Source: Pachypanchax playfairii
Taxonomy: Eukaryota > Chordata > Actinopteri > Cyprinodontiformes > Aplocheilidae
Assembly: GCA_006937955.1 (NCBI GenBank)
Contig: SSNP01000066.1
Span: 90,247-154,246, forward strand
Direction of reading: 5' to 3'
Length of the DNA: 64,000 nt
Part shown: positions 1-11,499 of the stretch, piece by piece
Numbering within the stretch: position 1 is the stretch's first letter
Layout: each line of letters opens with the position of its first letter
Made by a program: the position numbers and the translations under genes
The notes under the pieces: model-generated
Told to the model about the DNA's origin: nothing
What the model saw: only the letters and a program-made list of their open reading frames with translations
Database searches by the model: none

Positions 1-3000
1 CGTCCTGCTCAGGACCTGTCCAGCTCAGGACACGTCCAGCTCAGGACCTGTCCAGCTCAGGACACGTCCAGCTCAGGACACGTCCAGCTCAGGACCTGTC
101 CAGCTCAGGACACGTCCAGCTCAGGACACGTCCAGCTCAGGACCTGTCCAGCTCAGGACATGTCCAGCTCAGGACCGGCCCAGCTCAGGACACGTCCAGC
201 TCAGGACCTGTCCAGCTCAGGACACGTCCAGCTCAGGACCGGCCCAGCTCAGGACACGTCCAGCTCAGGACCTGTCCAGCTCAGGACACGTCCAGCTCAG
301 GACCTGTCCAGCTCAGGACCTGTCCAGCTCAGGACCTGTCCAGCTCAGGACCGGCCCAGCTCAGGACCTGTCCAGCTCAGGACATGTCCAGCTCAGGACA
401 CGTCCAGCTCAGGACCGGTCCAGCTCAGGACACGTCCAGCTCAGGACCTGGTCAGCTCAGGACCTGTCCAGCTCAGGACATGTCCAGCTCAGGACCTGTC
501 CAGCTCAGGACACGTCCAGCTCAGGACACGTCCAGCTCAGGACCTGTCCAGCTCAGGACATGTCCAGCTCAGGACCGGCCCAGCTCAGGACCTGTCCAGC
601 TCAGGACCTGTCCAGCTCAGGACATGTCCAGCTCAGGACCGGTCCAGCTCAGGACCCGTCCAGCTCAGGACACGTCCAGCTCAGGACCTGTCCAGCTTAG
701 GACACGTCCAGCTCAGGACCTGTCCAGCTCAGGACCGGCCCAGCTCAGGACCTGTCCAGCTCAGGACCTGTCCAGCTCAGGACACGTCCAGCTCAGGACC
801 GGTCCAGCTCAGGACACGTCCAGCTCAGGACCTGTCCAGCTCAGGACCTGTCCAGCTCAGGACACGTCCAGCTCAGGACCTGGTCAGCTCAGGACCTGTC
901 CAGCTCAGGACCCGTCCAGCTCAGGACCTGTCCAGCTCAGGACACGGCCAGCTCAGGACACGTCCAGCTCAGGACCTGTCCAGCTCAGGACACGTCCAGC
1001 TCAGGACCGGTCCAGCTCAGGACCTGTCCAGCTCAGGACCGGTCCAGCTCAGGACACGTCCAGCTCAGGACACGTCCAGCTCAGGACCTGTCCAGCTCAG
1101 GACACGTCCAGCTCAGGACACGTCCAGCTCAGGACCTGTCCAGCTCAGGACATGTCCAGCTCAGGACCGGCCCAGCTCAGGACCTGTCCAGCTCAGGACC
1201 TGTCCAGCTCAGGACACGTCCAGCTCAGGACCTGGTCAGCTCAGGACCTGTCCAGCTCAGGACATGTCCAGCTCAGGACCGGCCCAGCTCAGGACACGTC
1301 CAGCTCAGGACCTGTCCAGCTCAGGACATGTCCAGCTCAGGACCGGCCCAGCTCAGGACCTGTCCAGCTCAGGACCTGTCCAGCTCAGGACACGTCCAGC
1401 TCAGGACCTGTCCAGCTCAGGACACGTCCAGCTCAGGACACGTCCAGCTCAGGACCTGTCCAGCTCAGGACATGTCCAGCTCAGGACCGGCCCAGCTCAG
1501 GACCTGTCCAGCTCAGGACCTGTCCAGCTCAGGACCTGTCCAGCTCAGGACCTGTCCAGCTCAGGACCTGTCCAGCTCAGGACACGGCCAGCTCAGGACA
1601 CGTCCAGCTCAGGACCTGTCCAGCTCAGGACCTGTCCAGCTCAGGACATGTCCAGCTCAGGACCGGCCCAGCTCAGGACACGTCCAGCTCAGGACCTGTC
1701 CAGCTCAGGACATGTCCAGCTCAGGACCGGCCCAGCTCAGGACCTGTCCAGCTCAGGACATGTCCAGCTCAGGACACGTCCAGCTCAGGACCTGGTCAGC
1801 TCAGGACCTGTCCAGCTCAGGACATGTCCAGCTCAGGACCGGCCCAGCTCAGGACACGTCCAGCTCAGGACCTGTCCAGCTCAGGACACGTCCAGCTCAG
1901 GACCCGTCCAGCTCAGGACCTGTCCAGCTCAGGACCTGTCCAGCTCAGGACATGTCCAGCTCAGGACCGGCCCAGCTCAGGACACGTCCAGCTCAGGACC
2001 TGTCCAGCTCAGGACCTGTCCAGCTCAGGACCTGTCCAGCTCAGGACATGTCCAGCTCAGGACCGGTCCAGCTCAGGACCTGTCCAGCTCAGGACATGTC
2101 CAGCTCAGGACCGGCCCAGCTCAGGACACGTCCAGCTCAGGACCTGTCCAGCTCAGGACACGTCCAGCTCAGGACACGTCCAGCTCAGGACCTGTCCAGC
2201 TCAGGACACGTCCAGCTCAGGACACGTCCAGCTCAGGACCTGTCCAGCTCAGGACACGTCCAGCTCAGGACACGTCCAGCTCAGGACCTGGTCAGCTCAG
2301 GACCTGTCCAGCTCAGGACATGTCCAGCTCAGGACCGGCCCAGCTCAGGACACGTCCAGCTCAGGACCTGTCCAGCTCAGGACATGTCCAGCTCAGGACC
2401 GGTCCAGCTCAGGACCTGTCCAGCTCAGGACATGTCCAGCTCAGGACACGTCCAGCTCAGGACCTGGTCAGCTCAGGACCTGTCCAGCTCAGGACATGTC
2501 CAGCTCAGGACCGGCCCAGCTCAGGACACGTCCAGCTCAGGACCGGTCCAGCTCAGGACACGTCCAGCTCAGGACACGTCCAGCTCAGGACATGTCCAGC
2601 TCAGGACACGTCCAGCTCAGGACCTGGTCAGCTCAGGACCTGTCCAGCTCAGGACATGTCCAGCTCAGGACCGGCCCAGCTCAGGACACGTCCAGCTCAG
2701 GACCTGTCCAGCTCAGGACACGTCCAGCTCAGGACCTGTCCAGCTCAGGACCTGTCCAGCTCAGGACACGTCCAGCTCAGGACCTGGTCAGCTCAGGACC
2801 TGTCCAGCTCAGGACATGTCCAGCTCAGGACACGGCCAGCTCAGGACACGTCCAGCTCAGGACCGGTCCAGCTCAGGACACGTCCAGCTCAGGACCTGTC
2901 CAGCTCAGGACACGTCCAGCTCAGGACCGGCCCAGCTCAGGACCTGTCCAGCTCAGGACATGTCCAGCTCAGGACACGTCCAGCTCAGGACCTGGTCAGC

Positions 3001-4674
3001 TCAGGACCTGTCCAGCTCAGGACATGTCCAGCTCAGGACCGGCCCAGCTCAGGACACGTCCAGCTCAGGACCTGTCCAGCTCAGGACACGTCCAGCTCAG
3101 GACACGTCCAGCTCAGGACCTGTCCAGCTCAGGACATGTCCAGCTCAGGACCGGCCCAGCTCAGGACAGGTCCAGCTCAGGACCTGTCCAGCTCAGGACC
3201 TGTCCAGCTCAGGACACGTCCAGCTCAGGACCTGGTCAGCTCAGGACCTGTCCAGCTCAGGACATGTCCAGCTCAGGACACGTCCAGCTCAGGACACGTC
3301 CAGCTCAGGACCTGTCCAGCTCAGGACACGTCCAGCTCAGGACCGGCCCAGCTCAGGACCTGTCCAGCTCAGGACCTGTCCAGCTCAGGACATGTCCAGC
3401 TCAGGACCGGCCCAGCTCAGGACACGTCCAGCTCAGGACCTGTCCAGCTCAGGACACGTCCAGCTCAGGACCTGGTCAGCTCAGGACCTGTCCAGCTCAG
3501 GACACGTCCAGCTCAGGACCGGTCCAGCTCAGGACACGTCCAGCTCAGGACCTGTCCAGCTCAGGACATGTCCAGCTCAGGACCGGCCCAGCTCAGGACC
3601 TGTCCAGCTCAGGACCTGTCCAGCTCAGGACACGTCCAGCTCAGGACCGGTCCAGCTCAGGACACGTCCAGCTCAGGACCGGTCCAGCTCAGGACACGTC
3701 CAGCTCAGGACACGTCCAGCTCAGGACCTGTCCAGCTCAGGACACGTCCAGCTCAGGACACGTCCAGCTCAGGACCTGGTCAGCTCAGGACCTGTCCAGC
3801 TCAGGACATGTCCAGCTCAGGACCGGCCCAGCTCAGGACCTGTCCAGCTCAGGACCTGTCCAGCTCAGGACCTGTCCTGCTCAGTACCGGCCCAGCTCAG
3901 GACCTGTCCAGCTCAGGACATGTCCAGCTCAGGACCGGCCCAGCTCAGGACACGTCCAGCTCAGGACCTGTCCAGCTCAGGACACGTCCAGCTCAGGACA
4001 CGTCCAGCTCAGGACCTGTCCAGCTCAGGACATGTCCAGCTCAGTACCGGCCCAGCTCAGGACCTGTCCAGCTCAGGACATGTCCAGCTCAGGACACGTC
4101 CAGCTCAGGACCTGGTCAGCTCAGGACCTGTCCAGCTCAGGACATGTCCAGCTCAGGACCGGCCCAGCTCAGGACACGTCCAGCTCAGGACCTGTCCAGC
4201 TCAGGACACGTCCAGCTCAGGACACGTCCAGCTCAGGACCTGTCCAGCTCAGGACACGTCCAGCTCAGGACCGGCCCAGCTCAGGACACGTCCAGCTCAG
4301 GACACGTCCAGCTCAGGACCTGTCCAGCTCAGGACATGTCCAGCTCAGGACCGGCCCAGCTCAGGACCTGTCCAGCTCAGGACCTGTCCAGCTCAGGACA
4401 TGTCCAGCTCAGGACCGGCCCAGCTCAGGACACGTCCAGCTCAGGACCTGTCCAGCTCAGGACCTGTCCAGCTCAGGACCTGTCCAGCTCAGGACATGTC
4501 CAGCTCAGGACCTGTCCAGCTCAGGACCTGTCCAGCTCAGGACCTGTCCAGCTCAGGACCTGTCCAGCTCAGGACATGTCCAGCTCAGGACCGGTCCAGC
4601 TCAGGACCTGTCCAGCTCAGGACCGGTCCAGCTCAGGACCTGTCCAGCTCAGGACATGTCCAGCTCAGGACCTG
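1..4674. repeat. 16-bp tandem satellite, about 290 copies
   Basis: The whole stretch is a head-to-tail array of the unit CAGCTCAGGACNNGTC, where NN is mostly CT, AC, AT or CG. A GTCAGCTC variant and rare point changes also occur. The array touches the left window edge, so its true length is unknown. Sixteen is not a multiple of three and no unit variant contains a stop on the + strand, so all three forward frames stay open for 1,100 to 1,500 codons and encode the same 16-residue repeat. The reverse strand has a TGA in every unit. I treat it as non-coding: there is no signal peptide, splice context or unique flanking domain. It ends abruptly at unique sequence near 4675. Confidence 0.97.
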
Positions 4675-4677
4675 TAG

Positions 4678-5284
4678 AACTGTAAAGGTCAAGTTAAAAA
4701 GAGTTTGTGTAATTTGACTGAGCAGAAGAACGTCATCACTCTTCTGTAGTTCTGTGTCTGAATTCAGCTGCAGCTCAGATTATTTGCATGATTCTAATAA
4801 ACAACATTTGGATGGAAACTAAAAGTGCAACAAGAGGAAACAGTCTGTCGAACGCTCGTTCAGTGGAATTCTAATTCCAGAAATCTGCAGGACAAAGTTC
4901 AACGTGAAGAAACTAAAAACATCTTGAAGAGAAACTTTAGAGTTTTATAAAAAGGAACAAAGTGAATTTAAATGTATTTTTCTGTTTTTATCTGCAGCTG
5001 GATGGAAACCAGAGAGACGTTCAAACTCTTATATGTTGTTTATAAACAAAGATCTTAATCAGTCTCTGTCACGTCAGCCATCTTGTTCCACCTGCTGACA
5101 GTCTGTGACACAGAGCTGGTCTCAGTCTGCTGACGTCCTCCCTTTGGACACACGGTGAACAGGAAGTCCTCTAGGACCCTCAGGTGTAACAGGATTTCAG
5201 GTCTGAACAGAAGTTTTGTTGATATTTAAAATCTAAAAGCTGCTTCCTGTTGGAACTCCTTCAGACAGGAAGTGATGTCACTGA
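4678..5284. other. unique intergenic sequence
   Basis: AT-rich sequence between the satellite and the 3' end of the RING gene on the minus strand. It presumably includes that gene's 3' UTR. I see no open frame of substance and no repeat. Confidence 0.5.
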
Positions 5285-6539
5285 TCACTTTTTCTGTCCG
5301 CTGGAGGTGAGAAGGAAGATGATTATCCCCGTCAGGATCACCATCATCATCACCACCGACGTCAGGAGCAAGGCTCGACACGCCGGTCGTCCTGTGAGAC
5401 GGAACAGAGCTCCACCCAGTCTACCCGACGGTCCCGGGCTGCTATCTGATGAGGGACTGGGAAGACCCACATCCAGACTTCGGTTGACTGACCTCAGAGA
5501 CGACAGCGACCTTCGACCCAGTCGTCCAGGTCCATCAGTGGATCTAAACCAGAGGAACAAGTCTTCATTCATTCAGTAACATCGTTACTAATAGAGACGC
5601 GTTGGACAGAATTCTGATATTAACTTCCTGTTTCTCTGATAACAAACAAATAAAAATGTTTTACAACAATTAAAGAGAAAAAGAATTTCATCTGATTTCA
5701 TCAGATCAAAGATATTCAATAAAAGTCTCAAAGGAAGTTTAAAGATTGTTACATTAACATCAACCATCAAATAAAAGTTCAGAGTTTCTGGATTTTAAAG
5801 ATCAAATTCATCAATAAAAATAAATTTGATGACGTGTTGTTATGATGTCTGACCTTTTGACCTGCAGCTTCCCCTTGTTGCGGCTGAAGCGGATGCTGTA
5901 GACCCGCTGCATGGCGGCCGGTAGGTAGGACAGCACGTCCGAGTCCGTGGCCAGTTTGGGCAAGCCGAGGGTGGGGAGCGGCGTGAGGCCGCGGCACAGC
6001 GGGCACTGGATGGCGCTGGGCTCGGCCGACTTGACGTTGATGCGCGCCAGACACTCCAGACAGAAGGTGTGTTTGCAGTGAAGCATCTTGGGACATCGGA
6101 AGATGTTGTTAAACTGACTGAAGCAGATGGAGCACTCCAGGTCCGGACAGGTCTCCTCAGAAGACAGGGACGTGGGAGGAGACGGCTGGAGGTCTGAGGA
6201 CAGAACGATGGACACCTGGTGATCGTGAATGGGGGTCGGAGGAGGGTAGGGGTTCTCTGTGGAAGATGATGAGGGGATTTGAGTTATTCTGGTCTGGGGT
6301 TCGAAGGAGAGACGGAAGTCTGGAAGTGGTAACGTGGAGCTTGAAGATTGAAGGTCTAACGCTGGATGACTGAGAGGAAAGTCACGATGTGAAACTGTCA
6401 GAGAACTGAGATCAGTCCGGATGACTGGAGGAGACAACGAGGAGGATGAAGATGGATCAGGACGACGTGGACTGTCTGAGGAATCTGGAGCATTTTCACA
6501 TGAACAAGAGTTCAGGTCTTCTTCTCTGTAGGGATTCAT
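5285..6539 (-). CDS. Membrane-anchored RING-HC E3 ubiquitin ligase (RNF183/186/223/225-like)
   Basis: Two coding exons: 6539-5854 and 5543-5285. The donor AAAAG|GTCAGA and the acceptor with tract cttgttcctctggtttag are both phase 2, giving 314 residues. Residues 1-130 are a Ser/Pro-rich, probably disordered region. A C3HC4 RING lies at about 136-182 (C136, C139, C155, H157, C160, C163, C179, C182). A hydrophobic segment at about 286-308, followed by a short Lys-containing tail, looks like a C-terminal membrane anchor. This layout (RING, then linker, then tail TM) is that of the small RNF183/RNF186/RNF223-225 group, which ubiquitinate substrates at ER or endolysosomal membranes; the substrate here cannot be told. 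A strong acceptor (gttccttcctgcag, exon from 6582) sits just before the ATG, so a non-coding first exon further right is likely. The RING and the splice phasing are seen; the subfamily is inference. Confidence 0.85.
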
Positions 6540-6599
6540 GGTGGGTTTGGGGGAGATGGGTGAGGAACGAGAGGACCTTCAGCTGCAGGAAGGAACTAT

Positions 6600-9178
6600 C
6601 CAAAATACTTCAGTCATCTCATCTTCATCAAAACTCTGTGGAAAGAAAAAGATTGATGTGTTTCTTTCAGCTGGAGAACCGGTTCCTTCCAGATCTCAAA
6701 CCCATCTGACCCAGAGTGAGTTAAACTGTGTAAAACCTCTGCAGCAGGTAAACAGACCAGGTGATGTTATTAGAGACGCCCGTCTGCTCTGGTCTGAGAA
6801 CAGAAACATGAAGCCACAGAACAATCACCATGTCATCAGTCTTATTGTTAGAAGGATAAAAACTTGTTGTTCCAACTAACGTAGTAAAAATGATGCTTCT
6901 GTCATTAAAAGTCATTTAATTACAGCTTCTTATTCTAAATAACTAGAATTAATAAAATCAGTCAACGGACTGAAGGGTTTTAGTTTAATCTGTTACTTCT
7001 TTGTTGCCTGTTATGATGTGTAACCATGGCAACAAGAGACTTGTTTACAAGAAAGAGCTAATGGACATTTCAAAGGTTCAAATACTCAAACTGAGACTCT
7101 AAAATCCCCGATGAGTTAGAAAGAAGACTTGATGCAGAGCAGGAACAGAAACATTCTTCCATGAGTCATGTGAACACCTGCAGTCACCTGTTGGAGGCGG
7201 AGCATCAGAGCAGGTGACATACAGTAAAGAGGATGAATAAACTGATAAAGAAGGCTGGTTCTGTTCTGGTTCTAATCTGGATCCTCATGAGCTGACTGTC
7301 TAAAGGAGGATGAAGAACACGACGGAGTCTTTAAATATAAAGTTAAAGACAGAAAAACAGGAAGTGAGAAGAATCCGGGAACCGAGTCAAGACGGAGCAG
7401 AATGTTTCTAACCCTGTTTGATGTGGATCAGCTGAAACCTTCAGATGCTGAAGATACAACATAACAGACTGGTTTCCTGGTGTTTCTCTCTGGACCTGGT
7501 TTGTATTCCGGACTGGAACTGGACCCACCTCACAGCTGTTTACTAGATGGTCAGAAACTCATGAAGTTTGTTTAAATATTCTAAGTTTATTTTATGAAGC
7601 AGGTTTATCAGACAAACTGTTAAACAAATTTAACGAGCTGTTTGAAGATCTTGAGTTTTTATTCTAACCAACAACATCACAGTTTAGAACAAGCTGGTCC
7701 AGATTCTTCTGTTCTGATCAATTAAACCAAATCTAGTTTTTTAAAAGATGATTTTAAAAACCAGATGATGGATTTCCTCCTGTACTCTCGATTAATCATC
7801 TTCTCTTCCTACCAGAGTTTTAAAGTCAGGCTGAAGATGTTTCTGCTGATTTGTTGGGACACGTCCAGATCCAGGACAGTGTTAGTCCAGGTTTGCTCGG
7901 GTCCAGTCCTCAGCACCACTGTCCTGCATGTTTTAGAGGTTTTCCTGCTTCATCACACCTGATTTCAGTTAATAGATTCTGTTGAAATGCATTCACCTGA
8001 TCCAGGTGTGTTCCAGTAGGAGAACGTGCAGGAACATGCTACTCCAGAACGGGAACTGAGAAACAGTGTTAGTAGATAATCAAGCTGAAGGTTCTGTGAT
8101 GGTTCGACAGACTAACACGTTACTCATGACGACTTTCAAGATGAAATCAGACGCGAGTCATTAAGAGAAAACTGGAACGTCACTTTGTGCCACAACAAAC
8201 AAACAAACAAACAAACAAACCTCAGGTGTGTTACTGTAAATATCAAGTCATGTGGAGTCAGAAAAACCCTTTAAAAACAGCTGATGTTGGTCAAAGTTCT
8301 GTATTTAATGATAAAACTATCAATAGGAGCAACAGATCAATATTTCAGATGGATATTTAAAAGTCAGATTGATGTAAATATTAATTAAAAACATTCAAAG
8401 TGATTAAAACCCAGTTTTATATCTGAATAAATGAGACTCACATCAGGACGAGGTTCTGACTAACACAGAGACTCTGTGTCCCTGCAGGACGGACTATCAG
8501 ACCTCCAGGTGAGCTGACAGACAGACGGGCTCCACTCGACAGAAAACATTCTTCAGTCTGACCTGCTGGAACAGTTTAATAAAGATGTTCCAGAACAAGA
8601 TCTGATTTAAAAACAGCAGCGTTGGATCAGTCCAACAGGAGCAGCATGGAACCACAACAGACCTGATCCCCTCTGTGGACCAGCTGGGACCTCAGGACAG
8701 ACAGAAGCACATGATCAACAGATCTACATGATCTGGAAGATCGTGTGGCTGCAGGAGGTCAGACAGAAACTCAGGAACAAGAAAACTGTTAACCAGTCCT
8801 AAAACCAGAGAACCAGAACCAGAGAAGTCTGAAGGTCCACAGCATCAACAGCTGCAGCTTGTGTACAGAACAGTCTGAAGACCAGATGAGGAACAACTTT
8901 CCTCAAACACACAGATCCAAACTAAGACAAGCTGAAACAGGTGTGAGACATGCAGGTCTTACCTCCAGCTGCACCCAGACTCCAGTCCTTTATGATGCTG
9001 CATGAGTTTAACTCTGTAACTGAGCAGCTTCATATTTCCATCTGTTTGCATACGTTTACATAAAACCGATCCCAGTCTAACAGAGACCGGCTGCAGGTTC
9101 ACCGGATGCAGCAGAACAGTCATTTGCATCATCCATGTTGTTTATAAAAGAAAATAAGATGCAAAACTGGGAACTGTT
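6600..9178. other. intergenic or 5' intron sequence of the RING gene
   Basis: No coding exon recognised. If the RING gene starts at the CpG-rich block near 10.1 kb, this is its first intron. It holds a (CAAA)n tract at about 8192-8220 and a degraded interspersed element at about 7911-8040; the rest looks unique. Confidence 0.45.
7911..8040. mobile_element. short palindromic MITE-like element, degraded
   Basis: The sequence runs from a 'tcctgcatgttttagagg' half, through two 'cacctga' and 'caggtgtgtt' stretches, to 'aacgtgcaggaacatg'. Its two halves are imperfect inverted copies. This resembles a very common non-autonomous DNA element of fish genomes, also seen at 12507-12655. The family name was not assigned. 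Confidence 0.45.
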
Positions 9179-9194
9179 ATGATGCAGAAACACC

Positions 9195-9387
9195 ACCCCA
9201 ACACACACACATACTCATGCACACTCATGCACACACACCCACACTCACACACACTCATGCACACACATGCACACACACCCACACTCACACACACTCATGC
9301 ACACACATGCACACACACCCACACTCACACACACTCATGCACACACATGCACACACACACACACACACACACCCACACGTAGATACA

Positions 9388-9424
<37 letters not shown>

Positions 9425-9658
9425 AGATACACTCACACACACTCATGCACACACATGCACACACACCCACACTCACACACACTCATGCACACACATGCAC
9501 ACACACCCACACTCACACACACTCATGCACACACATGCACACACACCCACACTCACACACCCACACGTAGATACACTCACACACACACACACCCACACAC
9601 ACACACACACACGTAGATACACTCACACACACACACACACACACACTCACACACACAC
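9195..9658. repeat. CA-rich minisatellite
   Basis: Compound (CA)n array with interspersed CTCATGCA, CCCACACTCA and CGTAGATACACT blocks forming a higher-order period of about 40 bp. Histidine/threonine-rich + frames and cysteine/valine-rich - frames through it are artefacts of the repeat. Confidence 0.95.
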
Positions 9659-9999
9659 GAGCTCTGTCTGTAGATTCTCTGAGCTGAATTCTGTAAAGAG
9701 TTGAAGTTTGAGTAAAACTGTTTCTCATCTCATGAAGAACTTCAGAGTTAATCCAGATTCAAATAATCTGGATTTAAATGACTGTGTCCAGACAGAGAGA
9801 CAGACAGAGAGACAGTCAGGTGTTGATTTACAGCTAAATGAAGCTCAAAAGAAAAAGGTTAATCAGAGTCAAACATGGAGCCTAAAAAGGTTTGATTCTG
9901 ACTGGGGGGCGGGACTTAAACATTAAGTTTTATTTATCTTTATTTTAACTCCTACATTTTTTTTTTAGATTAGAGGTGAAACGTGTTCCTGGTTCTGGT

Positions 10000-10460
10000 G
10001 GCGGATTCGGGCCGAATGTGACCAAAGAGTTTCCGTTTCATTCCCTTTATTCGTGTATCTGTAGATGTGAGTAACTTGAGTTCGGCGCGCCGGTTCTTAC
10101 CGTCTGATCACAACCGGTTCTCTACCGCTGCAGCTTTGAAATCTCGGGTTCTGGTTCAGGTTCCACTCAGCTGTCTGTTGAACTGATTTTTACACATTAC
10201 AGTCAATTAATAAAACAAGAAAACAGATTAAATCACGTGCGTAATAAACGCACCGCGTAAAGGTGAACACACCTGGACGAACCGGTTCTGATTGAACCCG
10301 AAACGCTCCGGATTCACAGCGAGGTTAAAGTTCTGCTTGTGGGTGTTCAAGACCCTCACACATCATACACACATAAATACATTCCCTTTAATATAGTCTG
10401 AATGAACATGCACCCGGCTGTAATGTGTGTGTGCGTACGCGCGCGGCTGTGTGCGTGTTG
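10000..10460. promoter_or_regulatory. CpG-rich block, possible promoter of the RING gene
   Basis: CpG dinucleotides are dense here compared with the flanks (for example GGCGCGCC near 10084 and GTACGCGCGCGG near 10436). On the minus strand a splice-donor-like CAGACG|GTAAGAAC lies at about 10098-10111, which would suit a non-coding first exon of the leftward RING gene. There is no transcript evidence; the assignment is tentative. Confidence 0.3.
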
Positions 10461-10675
10461 CAGGTGCGTGTTTTAGTTTTAAATTTAAATCCTGTTCAGC
10501 AGCAGGTTGAAGGTCGACCCTCCTCTTCCTCCTGCCCTCAGACCACAGGTGTGTTTACAGGTGTGTTTCTAAACAGGATGACAGGAGAACCCACCAGCTG
10601 TTTCTGAGATTAGTGAACATTCAGATTTATACCGGAAAATAAAATAAAGTAACATGTGATTGAACAATTTGCTGT

Positions 10676-11008
10676 AACCTGGTGGTCTGAGTCTCCTGGT
10701 CTGAGTCTCCTGGTCTGAGTCACCTGGTCTGAGTCTCCTGGTCTGAGTCACCTGGTCTGAGTCTCCTGGTCTGAGTCTCCTGGTCTGAGTCACCTGGTCT
10801 GAGTCACCTGGTGGTCTGAGTCTCCTGGTCTGAGTCTCTTGGTCTGAGTCTCCTGGTCTGAGTCTCCTGGTCTGAGTCTCCTGGTCTGAGTCACCTGGTG
10901 GTCTGAGTCTCTTGGTCTTAGTCACCTGGTGGTCTGAGTCTCCTGGTCTGAGTCTCCTGGTCTGAGTCACCTGGTCTGAGTCTCCTGGTCTGAGTCACCT
11001 GGTGGGCC
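10676..11008. repeat. 14-bp minisatellite (TGGTCTGAGTCTCC)
   Basis: About 22 copies of a 14-bp unit, alternating TGGTCTGAGTCTCC and TGGTCTGAGTCACC, with several 3-bp-longer TGGTGGTCTGAG variants. A 133-codon minus-strand frame through it is repeat-driven. Confidence 0.95.
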
Positions 11009-11499
11009 AGTGGGGGTTCTATTAACCTGTTTAAAATCTTTTCACACCTTTACCTTATCTCTGTCTCTATTACAGAGTTCAGATTCATTATAAACTAACA
11101 AATAAATCTGTTCAAGGTCCAAAGTTCAGATTGTAACAGCAGCAGTGAGGAAGATGAGAGGAAGATGAGCAGACGTGTCGGACGCCTCGGGCTTTAACTT
11201 GGATCTGATGTTGGTTTTTCTGATCAGAGATTTAAACTGAGTGAGTTGAATCGTTGGTTCTGTTGAACTGATGGAGCTGCAGAAACGTCTCGGCTGCACG
11301 TGAAGCTGAAAACAAACTCCAGCTTGTTTTATTGGACCGATTCTTCACGTCAGACTGAAGGAAGAACGAGTGTGAGAAATATTTAACAGATCAGATTAAA
11401 CCGTCGTGTTGGAAGTTGTTTTTTAATCTGCTTGTTTCTCTTGTTTTCTCTCTTTTCCATGTGAATGTTTCTCACACTGTTTGATAGAGAAGGAACATC

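Noticed and set aside
160..4717. Giant 1,129-1,505-codon forward frames
   Set aside because: They are produced by the stop-free 16-bp satellite and exist equally in all three frames.
9179..9728. His/Thr-rich and Cys/Val-rich frames
   Set aside because: Low-complexity (CA)n array read in both directions; no domain or start context.
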